The position numbers were made by a program, and so were the translations under genes. This document shows positions 36,693 through 44,964 of a stretch of 64,000 nucleotides of DNA, piece after piece. The notes below the pieces were generated by a model that ran no database searches, was not told the origin of the DNA, and saw nothing but the letters and a program-made list of their open reading frames with translations. Origin of the DNA: Winslowiella toletana (lineage in GTDB: Bacteria; Pseudomonadota; Gammaproteobacteria; Enterobacterales; Enterobacteriaceae). Positions within the stretch are counted from its first letter, which is position 1. Every line of letters begins with the position of its first letter. The stretch lies in NCBI RefSeq assembly GCF_032164335.1, contig NZ_CP134152.1, forward strand, positions 806,001 to 870,000, given 5' to 3'.

Positions 36693-37382
36693 TTACAATC
36701 TGATATCGAACAGGCTGGATCGGCTCAACAGGAAATAGAGCTGACAGTCATTGTCTACATCCAGTTTATCCATCGCTCTGAGTTTATGTGCGCTGACGGT
36801 CTTAATGCTGAGGTTCATCCGCCCGGCAATCTTCGTCAGGCTTAAACCTTTACACAGCAATCGTAATACCTCTAACTCTTTAGGCGTGATTTCGTTAGTA
36901 TTATTGTGCGAGTTAAGTAAGCTGCACATCAGGTCATTTTCTACATAAACTTCGTTATTCAGCACGGTGCTCAATACCCGCTCCAGTGTTCTGTCACAGA
37001 TATCCATACTGATATAACCTGAAACGCCCGCTGCCAGCATCATTCTCACCAGGCTGGCATGACGGTGTGGTGACATGACCACAATCTTCAGTTTAGGATA
37101 TTTGTTACGTAACCACTTCACCAGATTATAGCCATCCATTGTGGCGATAGGGCTATTTTTACTTTCATCGGTTTGCAATGAATAGCCTAATAACAGAATA
37201 TCGACACTGTTATTCGTCAGATTCGCGACCAGTTCTCCTGGTGTGGAAACATCATTTATAATATTATAACAAGAATACTCTTTACTCGATGACAGCTTTT
37301 TGCTGGTCATGTTTTCAATCAGTGACTTAATACCACTGCGGAACAGCTTATGCTCGTGTGCAATTATAATGTTTAGATTCAT
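36693..37382 (-). CDS. LuxR/RcsB-type regulator with a degenerate receiver domain
   Basis: 229 aa. The C-terminal helix-turn-helix is intact and RcsB-like (TPKELEVLRLLCKGLSLTKIAGRMNLSIKTVSAHKLRAMDKLDVDND). The N-terminal receiver is recognisable in outline (NIIIAHEHKLFRSGIKSLI, MDGYNLVKWLRNKYPKLKIVVMS) but lacks the phosphorylation residues: the acidic pair is His-Glu, the phosphoacceptor position reads LLLGYSL with Gly in place of Asp, and the conserved Lys is replaced in SGYISMD. It should therefore act without phosphorylation, perhaps as a partner of another RcsB-like protein as auxiliary regulators such as BglJ or GadE do. It is a lone gene with convergent neighbour. Confidence 0.85.
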   Translation of the reverse strand: MNLNIIIAHEHKLFRSGIKSLIENMTSKKLSSSKEYSCYNIINDVSTPGELVANLTNNSVDILLLGYSLQTDESKNSPIATMDGYNLVKWLRNKYPKLKIVVMSPHRHASLVRMMLAAGVSGYISMDICDRTLERVLSTVLNNEVYVENDLMCSLLNSHNNTNEITPKELEVLRLLCKGLSLTKIAGRMNLSIKTVSAHKLRAMDKLDVDNDCQLYFLLSRSSLFDIRL

Positions 37383-37623
37383 TGAATATATCCCCGAATG
37401 TTTTCAGACTAAAAATCAAGTTGGCCGGATAGTAACCAGTTATCTCGCTTTCAGGGAGAAAATTCTTTCTGAATAAGAAAAACTCATTTTATTAATTTTA
37501 AGTTATTGCTACGGATAATTCTGCATTTTCTGACTGGTCAGATTTAATTGTGGTGAGGGTTGCGATTAAACTTCGTCTCGCTGTGGGTCCACAATATATT
37601 TTAATACAATTCAGGTAAAAGTG

Positions 37624-37899
37624 ATGAGAGCGGGCTTTAAAAAAATTAATACATTTCTGATGGTGGTTGAGACGGGAAGTTTTGAAGAGGCGGCCAAGCG
37701 GCTGTATATCACCCCTTCTGCGGTATCATTACGCTTAAGCTCACTGGAAAGTGAAGTCGGCGAGAAACTGGTATTACGCCGTCGCCCTTGCGTTCCAACG
37801 CCTAAAGGGGAAATATTTTATCAACATGCACTGGCACTGCGTGAGGTGAAAATGCAGTTGGATGATGCATTTAGCAATAAAGCTACTGATAATAAGTAA
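37624..37899 (+). CDS. Mini-LysR protein: helix-turn-helix domain only
   Basis: 91 aa from ATG 37624 (GTG at 37621 also possible). It consists of the LysR winged helix-turn-helix (INTFLMVVETGSFEEAAKRLYITPSAVSLRLSSLESEVGEKLVLRR) plus the start of the linker helix, then stops. The usual 200-residue effector domain is absent, and the next 4 nt lead straight into a convergent pseudopilin gene, so no decayed remnant follows. It may bind DNA constitutively or hetero-oligomerise with a full-length LysR protein; or it is a truncated relic. Confidence 0.75.
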   Translation: MRAGFKKINTFLMVVETGSFEEAAKRLYITPSAVSLRLSSLESEVGEKLVLRRRPCVPTPKGEIFYQHALALREVKMQLDDAFSNKATDNK

Positions 37900-37903
37900 G
37901 GTG

Positions 37904-38401
37904 TTATGGGGTAATGCAGTTAGCAGGTAGTGGCGCATTCGCATCTTCATCAACTTTGAATTGCCACTCAGCATAGCTGCTCGCTTTTTTAAAGTTCTGA
38001 TAAATATGCGCAAATCCTTCTTTCTTAATCGGTTTTCCAGCACCTTTACTGTAAACCCCAGTCCAGCGTCCTTTATCATCATAGATCATTCCCCAGTCGC
38101 CTTTCTGACTGAACGGATCCCGATAGTGCTGGCGCAGCAGATAACGATGGGGCGTGAAGCGGCGATCGCTCAGCAATTGCTGAATATTTAATGGGAAGCA
38201 TCTATTCCCGGCGGGGTTATCCCGATATTTCTGGATGGCTTCACGAATCTGATCGCCAGCAAACAGTAGCTGTGCCTCTCGTTCCTGACGCCATTCGGTG
38301 CGCAGATGATCCTGACTGCGCAGCAGCATCAGAGCCAGTATACTCAGCCAGGCCAGCAACAGCAGATAGCTGAATCCAGCCTGATGATTACCAGTCGGCA
38401 T
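37904..38401 (-). CDS. Atypical T2SS pseudopilin lacking the conserved Glu5
   Basis: 165 aa from ATG 38401, 14 bases inside the previous gene; a longer frame from 38467 would overlap further and is rejected. The N-terminus (MPTGNHQAGFSYLLLLAWLSILALML) has a G-F prepilin cleavage site and a hydrophobic helix, but the fifth mature residue is Leu, not Glu, as in GspK-like tip pseudopilins. The rest (EAQLLFAGDQIREAIQKYRDN, HYRDPFSQKGDWGMIYDDKGRW) resembles the globular part of G-type pseudopilins. It is the last gene of the operon and a candidate tip subunit. Confidence 0.65.
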   Translation of the reverse strand: MPTGNHQAGFSYLLLLAWLSILALMLLRSQDHLRTEWRQEREAQLLFAGDQIREAIQKYRDNPAGNRCFPLNIQQLLSDRRFTPHRYLLRQHYRDPFSQKGDWGMIYDDKGRWTGVYSKGAGKPIKKEGFAHIYQNFKKASSYAEWQFKVDEDANAPLPANCITP

Positions 38402-38756
38402 AAGCGCTGCCTTCCAGCGATTTCTTTTCGGAACCGCTATGAACATCAATAATCTGACCGTGCTCATCTTGTTGAGTTTTCCAGCTGTTATTTTTATCGG
38501 TAATCGGATCGAGCGGCAGCTGGCGCAGATATCCCTTGTCTATCATCTCTTCCAGCGTGGTTGGGCTGTTGATATTGTCGCGACGGAACTGATCAATAGA
38601 CAGACGCAGGGTGTTCAGATTGTGCTTTAACACCACCTCTTTTGCCCGTACGGTTTGCTGAAAGTAGCGCGGTGCCACCAGCGTCATCAGCGTGGCGATA
38701 ATTGCCATCACCACCAGCAGTTCAATCAGGGTAAAGCCTTTTTCACCATTGCGCAT
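38388..38756 (-). CDS. T2SS pseudopilin, GspG/H-like
   Basis: 122 aa from ATG 38756. Class III prepilin leader with cleavage at EKG-FTLIELLVVMAII, Glu at mature position 5, followed by the amphipathic helix and an IDQFRRDNINSPTTLEEMIDKGYLRQLPLDPIT segment typical of G-type pseudopilins. It overlaps both neighbouring pseudopilin genes, a sign of tight co-expression. Confidence 0.8.
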   Translation of the reverse strand: MRNGEKGFTLIELLVVMAIIATLMTLVAPRYFQQTVRAKEVVLKHNLNTLRLSIDQFRRDNINSPTTLEEMIDKGYLRQLPLDPITDKNNSWKTQQDEHGQIIDVHSGSEKKSLEGSAYADW

Positions 38757-39222
38757 AAGGCACTCCATTCAGTCCATAAGCCTGGCTGGATGAGACAACG
38801 TCGTAAATATCGCTGCCTGGAGAAAAATTACCGGCATCATTAGTACTGCTGCGCACGCGCCAGGTCTCCTCGTCCGCTTTGCCTTCACAATCACACATCG
38901 GATCGCGCGGCAGGCGTCGCATAAAATAGATTTTGCGTTTATTCGGTGAGGTTTTATCGACCACCCCCTCGGTTAGCGCTTTAAGGTTTTTTGGATAGCC
39001 AGGCTCGTCGGCTTTTTTTTCTATTCGCCCTTCAATCGCCGCGCGCTGGTAGTCATCCAGCGCCTGACGTATTTGTCGCAGTGCCGTTTGTAGCTGCTCC
39101 TCTTTATGCCGCTGACCCTGTTTTTCGAGCAGCGGCAGTGAGGCGGCAGCCAGCGTCGCCAGCAGGCTTAGGGTTACCATCATCTCAATCAGGGTAAAAC
39201 CCTGCTGCCTGATCCGCTTCAT
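38743..39222 (-). CDS. T2SS pseudopilin, GspG-like
   Basis: 159 aa. Leader MKRIRQQG-FTLIEMMVTLSLLATLAAASLP with cleavage Gly and Glu5, then the Gln-rich helix and the LPRDPMCDCEGKADEETWRVRSS region of G-type pseudopilins, including a CDC pair unusual for the family. Its start overlaps the secretin stop (ATGA). Confidence 0.8.
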   Translation of the reverse strand: MKRIRQQGFTLIEMMVTLSLLATLAAASLPLLEKQGQRHKEEQLQTALRQIRQALDDYQRAAIEGRIEKKADEPGYPKNLKALTEGVVDKTSPNKRKIYFMRRLPRDPMCDCEGKADEETWRVRSSTNDAGNFSPGSDIYDVVSSSQAYGLNGVPYAQW

Positions 39223-41105
39223 CTGGTCAGTTCCGGCAGAGGTTCAGCCGCCGGATTCGGTGACGGCAATGCACCGCGCTGTTCAGGGAAATGCGCCGGT
39301 GGCACCAGCTGTGGCGCAATAAACGCTTCTCTGCCGACCTGAATACGGCCCGGTGCTCGCAGACGCATATCCTGCTCACCCGGTAGATCTTCGGTGCCGA
39401 CCGCAATGGCGCTGACATGCGCGCCTGGCAGATCAATGTTGCGGGCAATACGCGGCGTAATCAGCAGTACCACTTCCGTTCGTTTACTCTCTTTATCCGA
39501 GGTTCTGAACAGCGAACCAATCAGGGGAATATCGCTTAGCCATGGCAGGCCGCTTTTCTCATCTTTTTGATCCTCTCTGATCAAACCGGCCAGCATTTGG
39601 GTTTCGCCATCAAGACTGCTGAGAATGGTTTTCGCCATGCGGTTGTTGGTACTGTAATATTTCAGCCCGTCTTTACTCTCCTGCGACTGCCCAAGGCTGC
39701 TGAGTGTGAACTCCACATCCATACTGATTTCACCATCAAGGCTGATCTCCGGCGTCACATTAAGTTTCAGGCCAACGTCCTGATAATCCACTTTCTGATT
39801 GGTGACGCCATCATTGGTGGTATTGGTCAATACCGGCATTTTTTCGCCAATTTCAATCAATGCAGGTTTGTTGTTTTTCACATGAATTCGCGGGTTAGCC
39901 AGCACTTTAGCGTTATTGCGTATTTTACTGATGTCGACTTTGATACCGCGATTCCCCCCGAGATTGATAAACATATTGTCGCGGTTAAAGCCATTCAGCG
40001 GGATATTATTGCCGGCATCGGTCGTACCGAAGCCAATACCCACTTCGCCTGGATAACGAATGCCCAGTTTGGTGGCGTCGCTACTGCTGATCTCCAGCAC
40101 TTCTACTTCCAGCGTCACTTCTGCTTCTGGTCGATCCAGCGTCATCAATAAGCGCTCGATCATTTCAATGCTTTCGCGCGGACTACGCACCGTGATGGTA
40201 TTGGTGCGCTCATCAACGTGAATATCTTTTAGTTTCAGAATATTGCGCAGCGCGACGTTGATATCTTTGGCTTTGGCATAACCAAGGAAGAAGGTCTTCA
40301 CCATCATATCGCGGTACAACTTCTCTTTGCTTTGGCTGGCCGGATAGATCAGCAGGGTATTACTGTTCAGCACTTTTTTGCGCAGTTGATTGGAGATCAG
40401 CAGTAAGTTGATTGCATCTTCAGCGGTGGTGTTATTGGCAATAATGCTGGTGGTAATACTGCGGGTAACGTCATTATCAAAGATAAAGTTCACGCCTGTA
40501 ATTTTGGAAATGGTGGCAAAGATCTCCATCAGATTATGGGAGCGAAAGTTAAGTGATACTGGCTTTTGCAGTTCCACATGCATACGTTGCGACGGCATTG
40601 AGCTGGAAGAGAGTCGGCGTAGCAGATGGTCGCGCAGCGCGACGGCCTGTGGCCAGCCCGGCTCTTCCTCCAGCACTTTGCGGATTTTTTCCAGCGCCGC
40701 TTCCGGATTATCAGCCGACAGCTTGCTGGCCTGCTGGTACATCACGTCCAGAGAGCGATAATTGTTAATGCGGCGTATTCCTTGCTGAGCGCGCATATTA
40801 CCGGGTTGATACTCCAGCGCGGTGTGCCACAGACGTGATGCTTCCTGGTAATTGTTTTCGCCAACGGCACGTTCAGCTTGTTTCATATACAGATCGACCA
40901 GCTGGTTACTTTCCAGCTGTTCGCGGCTCTTCAGCGCCATATCATCAGGAGCGACCTGACGCTGTTTTTTCAGCTTATCCAGCGAGGTGACTAACTGTTG
41001 TTGTTGGTTTTGCACCCGGGCGGCATCGTGATCGCGAGTGTCTGAAGCGCAGCCTGCCAGCAGCAGCAGTCCGATGACCACTGAGAGATTTTTTTTAATA
41101 AACAT
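39219..41105 (-). CDS. gspD: TPR-containing lipoprotein secretin, GspD/PilQ-like
   Basis: 628 aa. The signal peptide ends in a lipobox (LLLLAGCAS, Cys 19), so the secretin is itself a lipoprotein. Residues about 65-150 form a TPR-like helical region (DLYMKQAERAVGENNYQEASRLWHTALEYQPGN), followed by an N0/STN-like domain (PVSLNFRSHNLMEIFATISKITGVNFIFDNDV), a secretin N domain (DINVALRNILKLKDIHVDERTNTITV) and the secretin core (VEVLEISSSDATKLGIRYPG, LANPRIHVKNNKPALIEIGEKMPV, VGLKLNVTPEI, GLPWLSDIPLIGSLFR, LLITPRI). A TPR-bearing, self-lipidated secretin differs from the classical GspD and fits the atypical T2SS or PilQ-like subgroup. Confidence 0.85.
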   Translation of the reverse strand: MFIKKNLSVVIGLLLLAGCASDTRDHDAARVQNQQQQLVTSLDKLKKQRQVAPDDMALKSREQLESNQLVDLYMKQAERAVGENNYQEASRLWHTALEYQPGNMRAQQGIRRINNYRSLDVMYQQASKLSADNPEAALEKIRKVLEEEPGWPQAVALRDHLLRRLSSSSMPSQRMHVELQKPVSLNFRSHNLMEIFATISKITGVNFIFDNDVTRSITTSIIANNTTAEDAINLLLISNQLRKKVLNSNTLLIYPASQSKEKLYRDMMVKTFFLGYAKAKDINVALRNILKLKDIHVDERTNTITVRSPRESIEMIERLLMTLDRPEAEVTLEVEVLEISSSDATKLGIRYPGEVGIGFGTTDAGNNIPLNGFNRDNMFINLGGNRGIKVDISKIRNNAKVLANPRIHVKNNKPALIEIGEKMPVLTNTTNDGVTNQKVDYQDVGLKLNVTPEISLDGEISMDVEFTLSSLGQSQESKDGLKYYSTNNRMAKTILSSLDGETQMLAGLIREDQKDEKSGLPWLSDIPLIGSLFRTSDKESKRTEVVLLITPRIARNIDLPGAHVSAIAVGTEDLPGEQDMRLRAPGRIQVGREAFIAPQLVPPAHFPEQRGALPSPNPAAEPLPELTR

Positions 41106-41107
41106 AA

Positions 41108-41620
41108 TCAGAATTCTGGTTTCGATTTCATATCATCCAGCGATAAATGCTGGTCGTTTTTTAGCGGCAGCCAGCGGAACGTCAGCGAATCTGTCGCGAT
41201 TTCCATCAACTGCCAGTTGTTATCCAGCTTGTCGCCGGGGCGGATGCTCTCCTGCAATTTGCACTGTCGACAGACAATCCAGCTTTCGCGGCCATCAGTC
41301 AGCACCAGCAGGCGCTGGTTATTGCTCCACCAGGCACCGACCACCTTAAAAGGAAGCTGTGGTGCGCGTGGCTTTTCTGGCCTGGCGGTGGCGGGTGCAG
41401 AAGCAGGCTCGACGGGGTTACCCTGATAAGGAAACAGGTCATCAGACGCATTGCCGGCGATCGCGGGCGGCGCGGGAGTCGTCGGGATATCACGCACCGG
41501 ATGGGGCTGGCTTACCGTCAACAGACTTTCTTCTTCCTGAGCATCGCCACTCAGTGCACTCCACAGGCTGATGACCGCGGTCAGCAGCAGCATCACCTGT
41601 AGGTAACGCGGCAGCTTCAT
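41108..41620 (-). CDS. GspC/PilP-like T2SS inner-membrane component
   Basis: 170 aa. One N-terminal membrane segment (MKLPRYLQVMLLLTAVISLWSAL), a Pro/Ala-rich linker (about 35-85), and a small C-terminal beta domain (PFKVVGAWWSNNQRLLVLTDGRESWIV, NNWQLMEIATDSLTFRW) resembling the HR domain of GspC or the beta domain of PilP that contacts the secretin. Starts in an ATGA overlap with the upstream gene and ends 2 nt before the secretin. GspC proper is larger; the C assignment is by architecture and order. Confidence 0.65.
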   Translation of the reverse strand: MKLPRYLQVMLLLTAVISLWSALSGDAQEEESLLTVSQPHPVRDIPTTPAPPAIAGNASDDLFPYQGNPVEPASAPATARPEKPRAPQLPFKVVGAWWSNNQRLLVLTDGRESWIVCRQCKLQESIRPGDKLDNNWQLMEIATDSLTFRWLPLKNDQHLSLDDMKSKPEF

Positions 41621-42171
41621 CGGCCTTCTCCGGTTAATGTGACGCGCAGCGACATCGTCAGCTGAGTGCTGGCGGGGGAAGTCCGCGCCATCGCCAGCGA
41701 TTCAAACTGCAACGGCAGCGTGCCTGACATCTCACGCAGCGCGGCTTGTAAGCGCGGATAGTCGCCGGTTAACGGAATATCGAGGATCATCTGCTCACTC
41801 TTTGAATCATTACTGTCAGAGAGCAGCTGGTAACGACTCTCACGTGCTTCAAGACCGTGTTTTTTCAGAATGGCAAACAGCGCCTTGACCTGCTGATACT
41901 CTTTAACGCTCAGCGAGCTCAGCGCTTCTTCCTCCTCCGGCGTACTGACGGGCAGCGGCACAGCAAGCTGCTGATGCACGGATTGCAGGCGCAGGCTATT
42001 TGCATGCAGCTCCGGGCGCAGCTGGGCGCATAAATACATCAGCAGTACCAGCCATAATCCGACGATTAACAATGGCAGCGGGCCGAACATTTCATAACTC
42101 TTACCGGCCCACCAGCGCAGGCGCGGCAGCAGATCTTTCATCGAAGGCAGCGTGCCAGCATTAAGACGCAT
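41617..42171 (-). CDS. GspM/PilO-like T2SS assembly protein
   Basis: 184 aa from ATG 42171 with GGAG 8 nt upstream. A short cytoplasmic N-terminus, a membrane segment (GPLPLLIVGLWLVLLMYLCA), a helical stretch with STPEEEEALSSLSV and a small ferredoxin-like domain at the end (MILDIPLTGDYPRLQAALREM, LTMSLRVTLTG). The layout is that of PilO/GspM. It overlaps the preceding gene by 11 nt and the next by 4 nt. Confidence 0.7.
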   Translation of the reverse strand: MRLNAGTLPSMKDLLPRLRWWAGKSYEMFGPLPLLIVGLWLVLLMYLCAQLRPELHANSLRLQSVHQQLAVPLPVSTPEEEEALSSLSVKEYQQVKALFAILKKHGLEARESRYQLLSDSNDSKSEQMILDIPLTGDYPRLQAALREMSGTLPLQFESLAMARTSPASTQLTMSLRVTLTGEGR

Positions 42172-42652
42172 GGGAATACTCCAGATTGAGCGTGGCGCGT
42201 ATCTTCCATGGTTCGGTCAGGCTGGTTTCGGTGTGATGATGTTCCAGGCCAACCCTGGCTCTGGTGTCTTGTAAGCGCGAGACGAAATCCAGCAACGAGT
42301 CCAGCGAATGGGCGACCACTTCCACCCGCATCTGCTGTTGACGTGCATCCACTTGCAGCGACATCAGCGCAATATCTTTGCTCAGGGCCTGACCAATAAG
42401 CGCCAGCCCGGCCAACTGCTGCGGTTCTTGCTGCTGGGGCTGGCTGGCGTAAGCCCGCTGCCTGGCCAGAATGACCTCCGCGGCCTGACTGTGCGCATTC
42501 AACTTCTGCATCTCTGCGGCCAGCTCTGTCTGCAGTTGGTTTTGCTGCTGATGGCTGAAGAAAATCGCCGTCAGCAGCGGAGTCATCAGCACAATCAGTA
42601 ACGCCGCATTAACCGGCATTGCCCGGCGGGATATAAACTGGTGGTTAGTCAT
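42161..42652 (-). CDS. PilN-like T2SS assembly protein
   Basis: 163 aa from ATG 42652, overlapping the upstream gene by 8 nt; a longer frame to 42925 runs through that gene and is rejected. A membrane segment (NAALLIVLMTPLLTAIFFSH), a coiled-coil-like helical stretch (QLQTELAAEMQKLNAHSQAAEVILARQR) and a small beta-alpha domain (QQMRVEVVAHSLDSLLDFVSRLQD) match PilN. It forms the platform with the PilM- and PilO-like neighbours. Confidence 0.75.
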   Translation of the reverse strand: MTNHQFISRRAMPVNAALLIVLMTPLLTAIFFSHQQQNQLQTELAAEMQKLNAHSQAAEVILARQRAYASQPQQQEPQQLAGLALIGQALSKDIALMSLQVDARQQQMRVEVVAHSLDSLLDFVSRLQDTRARVGLEHHHTETSLTEPWKIRATLNLEYSHAS

Positions 42653-43346
42653 CACGATTATTCTCTGCCGCAATCTTGGTGCTGGCGGTCTCACTGTGCA
42701 CCACATAGCGCTCCAGTGGTGGCAATCCTGCCAGGCGATTTGCCGTATCCAGTTGTTGTAATTCGTCACTGTGTGGCAGGCGCAACGTAAAGGTACTGTG
42801 CCAGCGATGCTGCCAGCGAAAGGCAAAGCTGCTTTGCTGCTCACCGATGCTGGCAAACAGCGCGTTCTCCGGCAGGCTGCGACCACAGCGAGCCAGCAGG
42901 TTACTGAATGGCGTGCTGCAGCCAATCAGCCGCAGCCGATGCTGGCTGCTCAGCTGTTTCAGACTGACCAGCAGCGTTTTATTCAATAACGCTGCAAAAG
43001 CATCTTCACCGAAGCTGCTGCGCAGAAAGCTGACCTTCATCTCATGCTGTTCACCCTGCTGCTCGGCCAGCAATAATCTGGCGTACTGCCTTAGCTCGCG
43101 TGGCCGCGTAATCCCCTGTGGCCAGGGAACCAGCAGGTAACTGACGTGTGGTGCATCAACGATAAATTCCAGCGAATCGCGCCAGGCGGGGGCCGCAGGC
43201 AGCGTGCTGAACAGCTGCTCCAGCTGGGCTGGCAACGGCAGGTCGGGCTGCCACTGGCACTGCGCATGCAGGCTGCCGCCCAACCATAGCTGCAACTGGT
43301 GTTGGTAGAGCTTGCAGCACCAGTGATTAATGAAGGGAAATAACAC
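42645..43346 (-). CDS. PilM/GspL-like cytoplasmic assembly protein
   Basis: 233 aa. The start is set at GTG 43346, where AGGAGG lies 6 nt upstream inside the end of gspE; the frame is open further but the added residues are unsupported. Sequence outline: FINHWCCKLYQHQLQLWLGG then a mixed alpha/beta protein with VDAPHVSYLLVPWPQG and a C-terminal LERYVVHSETA. No membrane segment is seen, so together with the next gene it replaces a classical GspL as a separate PilM plus PilN pair. Sequence similarity is weak; order in the operon carries much of the weight. Confidence 0.6.
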   Translation of the reverse strand: MLFPFINHWCCKLYQHQLQLWLGGSLHAQCQWQPDLPLPAQLEQLFSTLPAAPAWRDSLEFIVDAPHVSYLLVPWPQGITRPRELRQYARLLLAEQQGEQHEMKVSFLRSSFGEDAFAALLNKTLLVSLKQLSSQHRLRLIGCSTPFSNLLARCGRSLPENALFASIGEQQSSFAFRWQHRWHSTFTLRLPHSDELQQLDTANRLAGLPPLERYVVHSETASTKIAAENNRDD

Positions 43347-44964
43347 GCCTGACCTCCTGTAAAGTGGTGAAGCCCTGGCTGGCGGCTTCAATTGCGATTT
43401 GATGCAGCGGGATAAAACCCTCTTTCATCGCCAGTTCGCGCAGCTGGCGCAGTGGCGCGCGCGCCAGCAAGGCTTCTTTCATCGCATCGCTAAAATGCAG
43501 GACTTCGGCCAGCGCCAGTCGCCCGTGGTAGCCGCTGTGACGGCAATGCTCACAACCTGCGCCAACGTGCCAGCAGGCGTGGCTGAACGGCTGTTTATCC
43601 AGCTGCCAGTGCGTAATCTCTTCGGCTGTCGGTTGATGAGGTTGTTTACACGCCGGGCACAGCTGGCGTACCAGCCGCTGCGCCACCACGCCATTCAGTG
43701 CCGTAATCAGGCTGGCTGGCTCCACCTGCATATACATAAAGCGTTCCAGCACGCTGAACACGCTATTGGCGTGTACCGATGACAACACCACGTGCCCGGT
43801 CAGTGCTGCCTGAACCGCAATGCCCGCCGTCTCACCGTCACGGATTTCGCCGACCAGGATAATGTCTGGGTCATGGCGCAGAATGGCGCGCAGACCGCGG
43901 GCGAAAGTCAGCCCTTTTTTATCGTTAACCGGGATTTGTAATACCCCTTCCAGCTGATATTCCACCGGATCTTCAATGGTGATGATCTTGCTTTCACCGC
44001 TGTTCAGCTCGCTGAGCGCGGAGTAGAGCGTGGTGGATTTGCCGCTGCCGGTCGGTCCGGTCACCAGTACCATGCCGTGTGGGATTTGCGTCAGCTTGCG
44101 GATCGCCTGCAGTGTCTGGCCGTCGAATCCCAGCGTTTCCAGCCGCAGTTTTTTGTCGTGGGATTTATCCAGTACGCGCAAGACCGCATCCTCGCCGTGA
44201 ATGCTCGGCATGATCGAAACGCGGAAATCGACGTTGCGCTGCTGAATGTGCGCTTTGAAACGTCCATCCTGTGGAATGCGGCGTTCAGAAATATCCATAC
44301 AGCCCAGCACTTTCAGCCGTGAAATGATCTGTTCCGCATTCTGTGAACCGTTGCAGCGGGTAATGGCGTGCAGTACGCCATCGATCCGGTATTTCACCAC
44401 CAGCCCATCGGGTACGCTCTCCAGATGGATATCACTGGCACGGCTTTGAAGTGCGTCGTACAGCGTGGAGTTGACCAGTTTAATCACCGGGCTTTGCTCC
44501 TCGGACAGGCTAAGCAGCGAGATCACCAGCGCCGTTTCTTCCGTCTGGCCGTCAAAATCCTGCGGTTCGAGGTGATCCATGGTGCGCTGCTGGCGCGACA
44601 GCTGATCCAACTGCTCATTCACCCAGCCCGGACGACAAAGCGCGATGCGATCGCTGTAACGCTGCGCCCACTGACGCTGCGTCAGTGAAAACGGATCGGC
44701 CATCAGCAACCAGCTTTTTCCGTCCAGCGTAATTGGCAACAGGCGGCGTGACAGCGCCTGCGGCAGCGAGATACGAGAGAAATCCTGCCCGGCCTCAACC
44801 AGCTGCTGCTGTGATAACGGGTATAAACCCAGTTCAGCGGCGAGCGTTGTCAGCTGTTCAGGCTGCGATGTCAGCAGCTGTTCCAGCCAGTCGGTTCGTT
44901 GCTCCGGCGTCATGGTTAACCATGGCGAGGATGCGCTGTCGGCATGATGTGTTAGTTGAGTCAT
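43327..44964 (-). CDS. gspE: T2SS assembly ATPase GspE
   Basis: 545 aa. N1E/MshEN-like N-terminal region (LAAELGLYPLSQQQLVEA), then RASDIHLESVPDGLVVKYRIDG, Walker A GPTGSGKSTTLYS at about residue 302, Asp box EDPVEYQLEGVLQIPVN, Walker B IILVGEIRDGETA and a tetracysteine zinc motif (CPACKQPH ... CEHCRHSGYHGR). Role: powers pseudopilus extension on the cytoplasmic face. All nucleotide-binding motifs are intact. The start overlaps the gspF stop by one base. Confidence 0.96.
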   Translation of the reverse strand: MTQLTHHADSASSPWLTMTPEQRTDWLEQLLTSQPEQLTTLAAELGLYPLSQQQLVEAGQDFSRISLPQALSRRLLPITLDGKSWLLMADPFSLTQRQWAQRYSDRIALCRPGWVNEQLDQLSRQQRTMDHLEPQDFDGQTEETALVISLLSLSEEQSPVIKLVNSTLYDALQSRASDIHLESVPDGLVVKYRIDGVLHAITRCNGSQNAEQIISRLKVLGCMDISERRIPQDGRFKAHIQQRNVDFRVSIMPSIHGEDAVLRVLDKSHDKKLRLETLGFDGQTLQAIRKLTQIPHGMVLVTGPTGSGKSTTLYSALSELNSGESKIITIEDPVEYQLEGVLQIPVNDKKGLTFARGLRAILRHDPDIILVGEIRDGETAGIAVQAALTGHVVLSSVHANSVFSVLERFMYMQVEPASLITALNGVVAQRLVRQLCPACKQPHQPTAEEITHWQLDKQPFSHACWHVGAGCEHCRHSGYHGRLALAEVLHFSDAMKEALLARAPLRQLRELAMKEGFIPLHQIAIEAASQGFTTLQEVRRVISLH

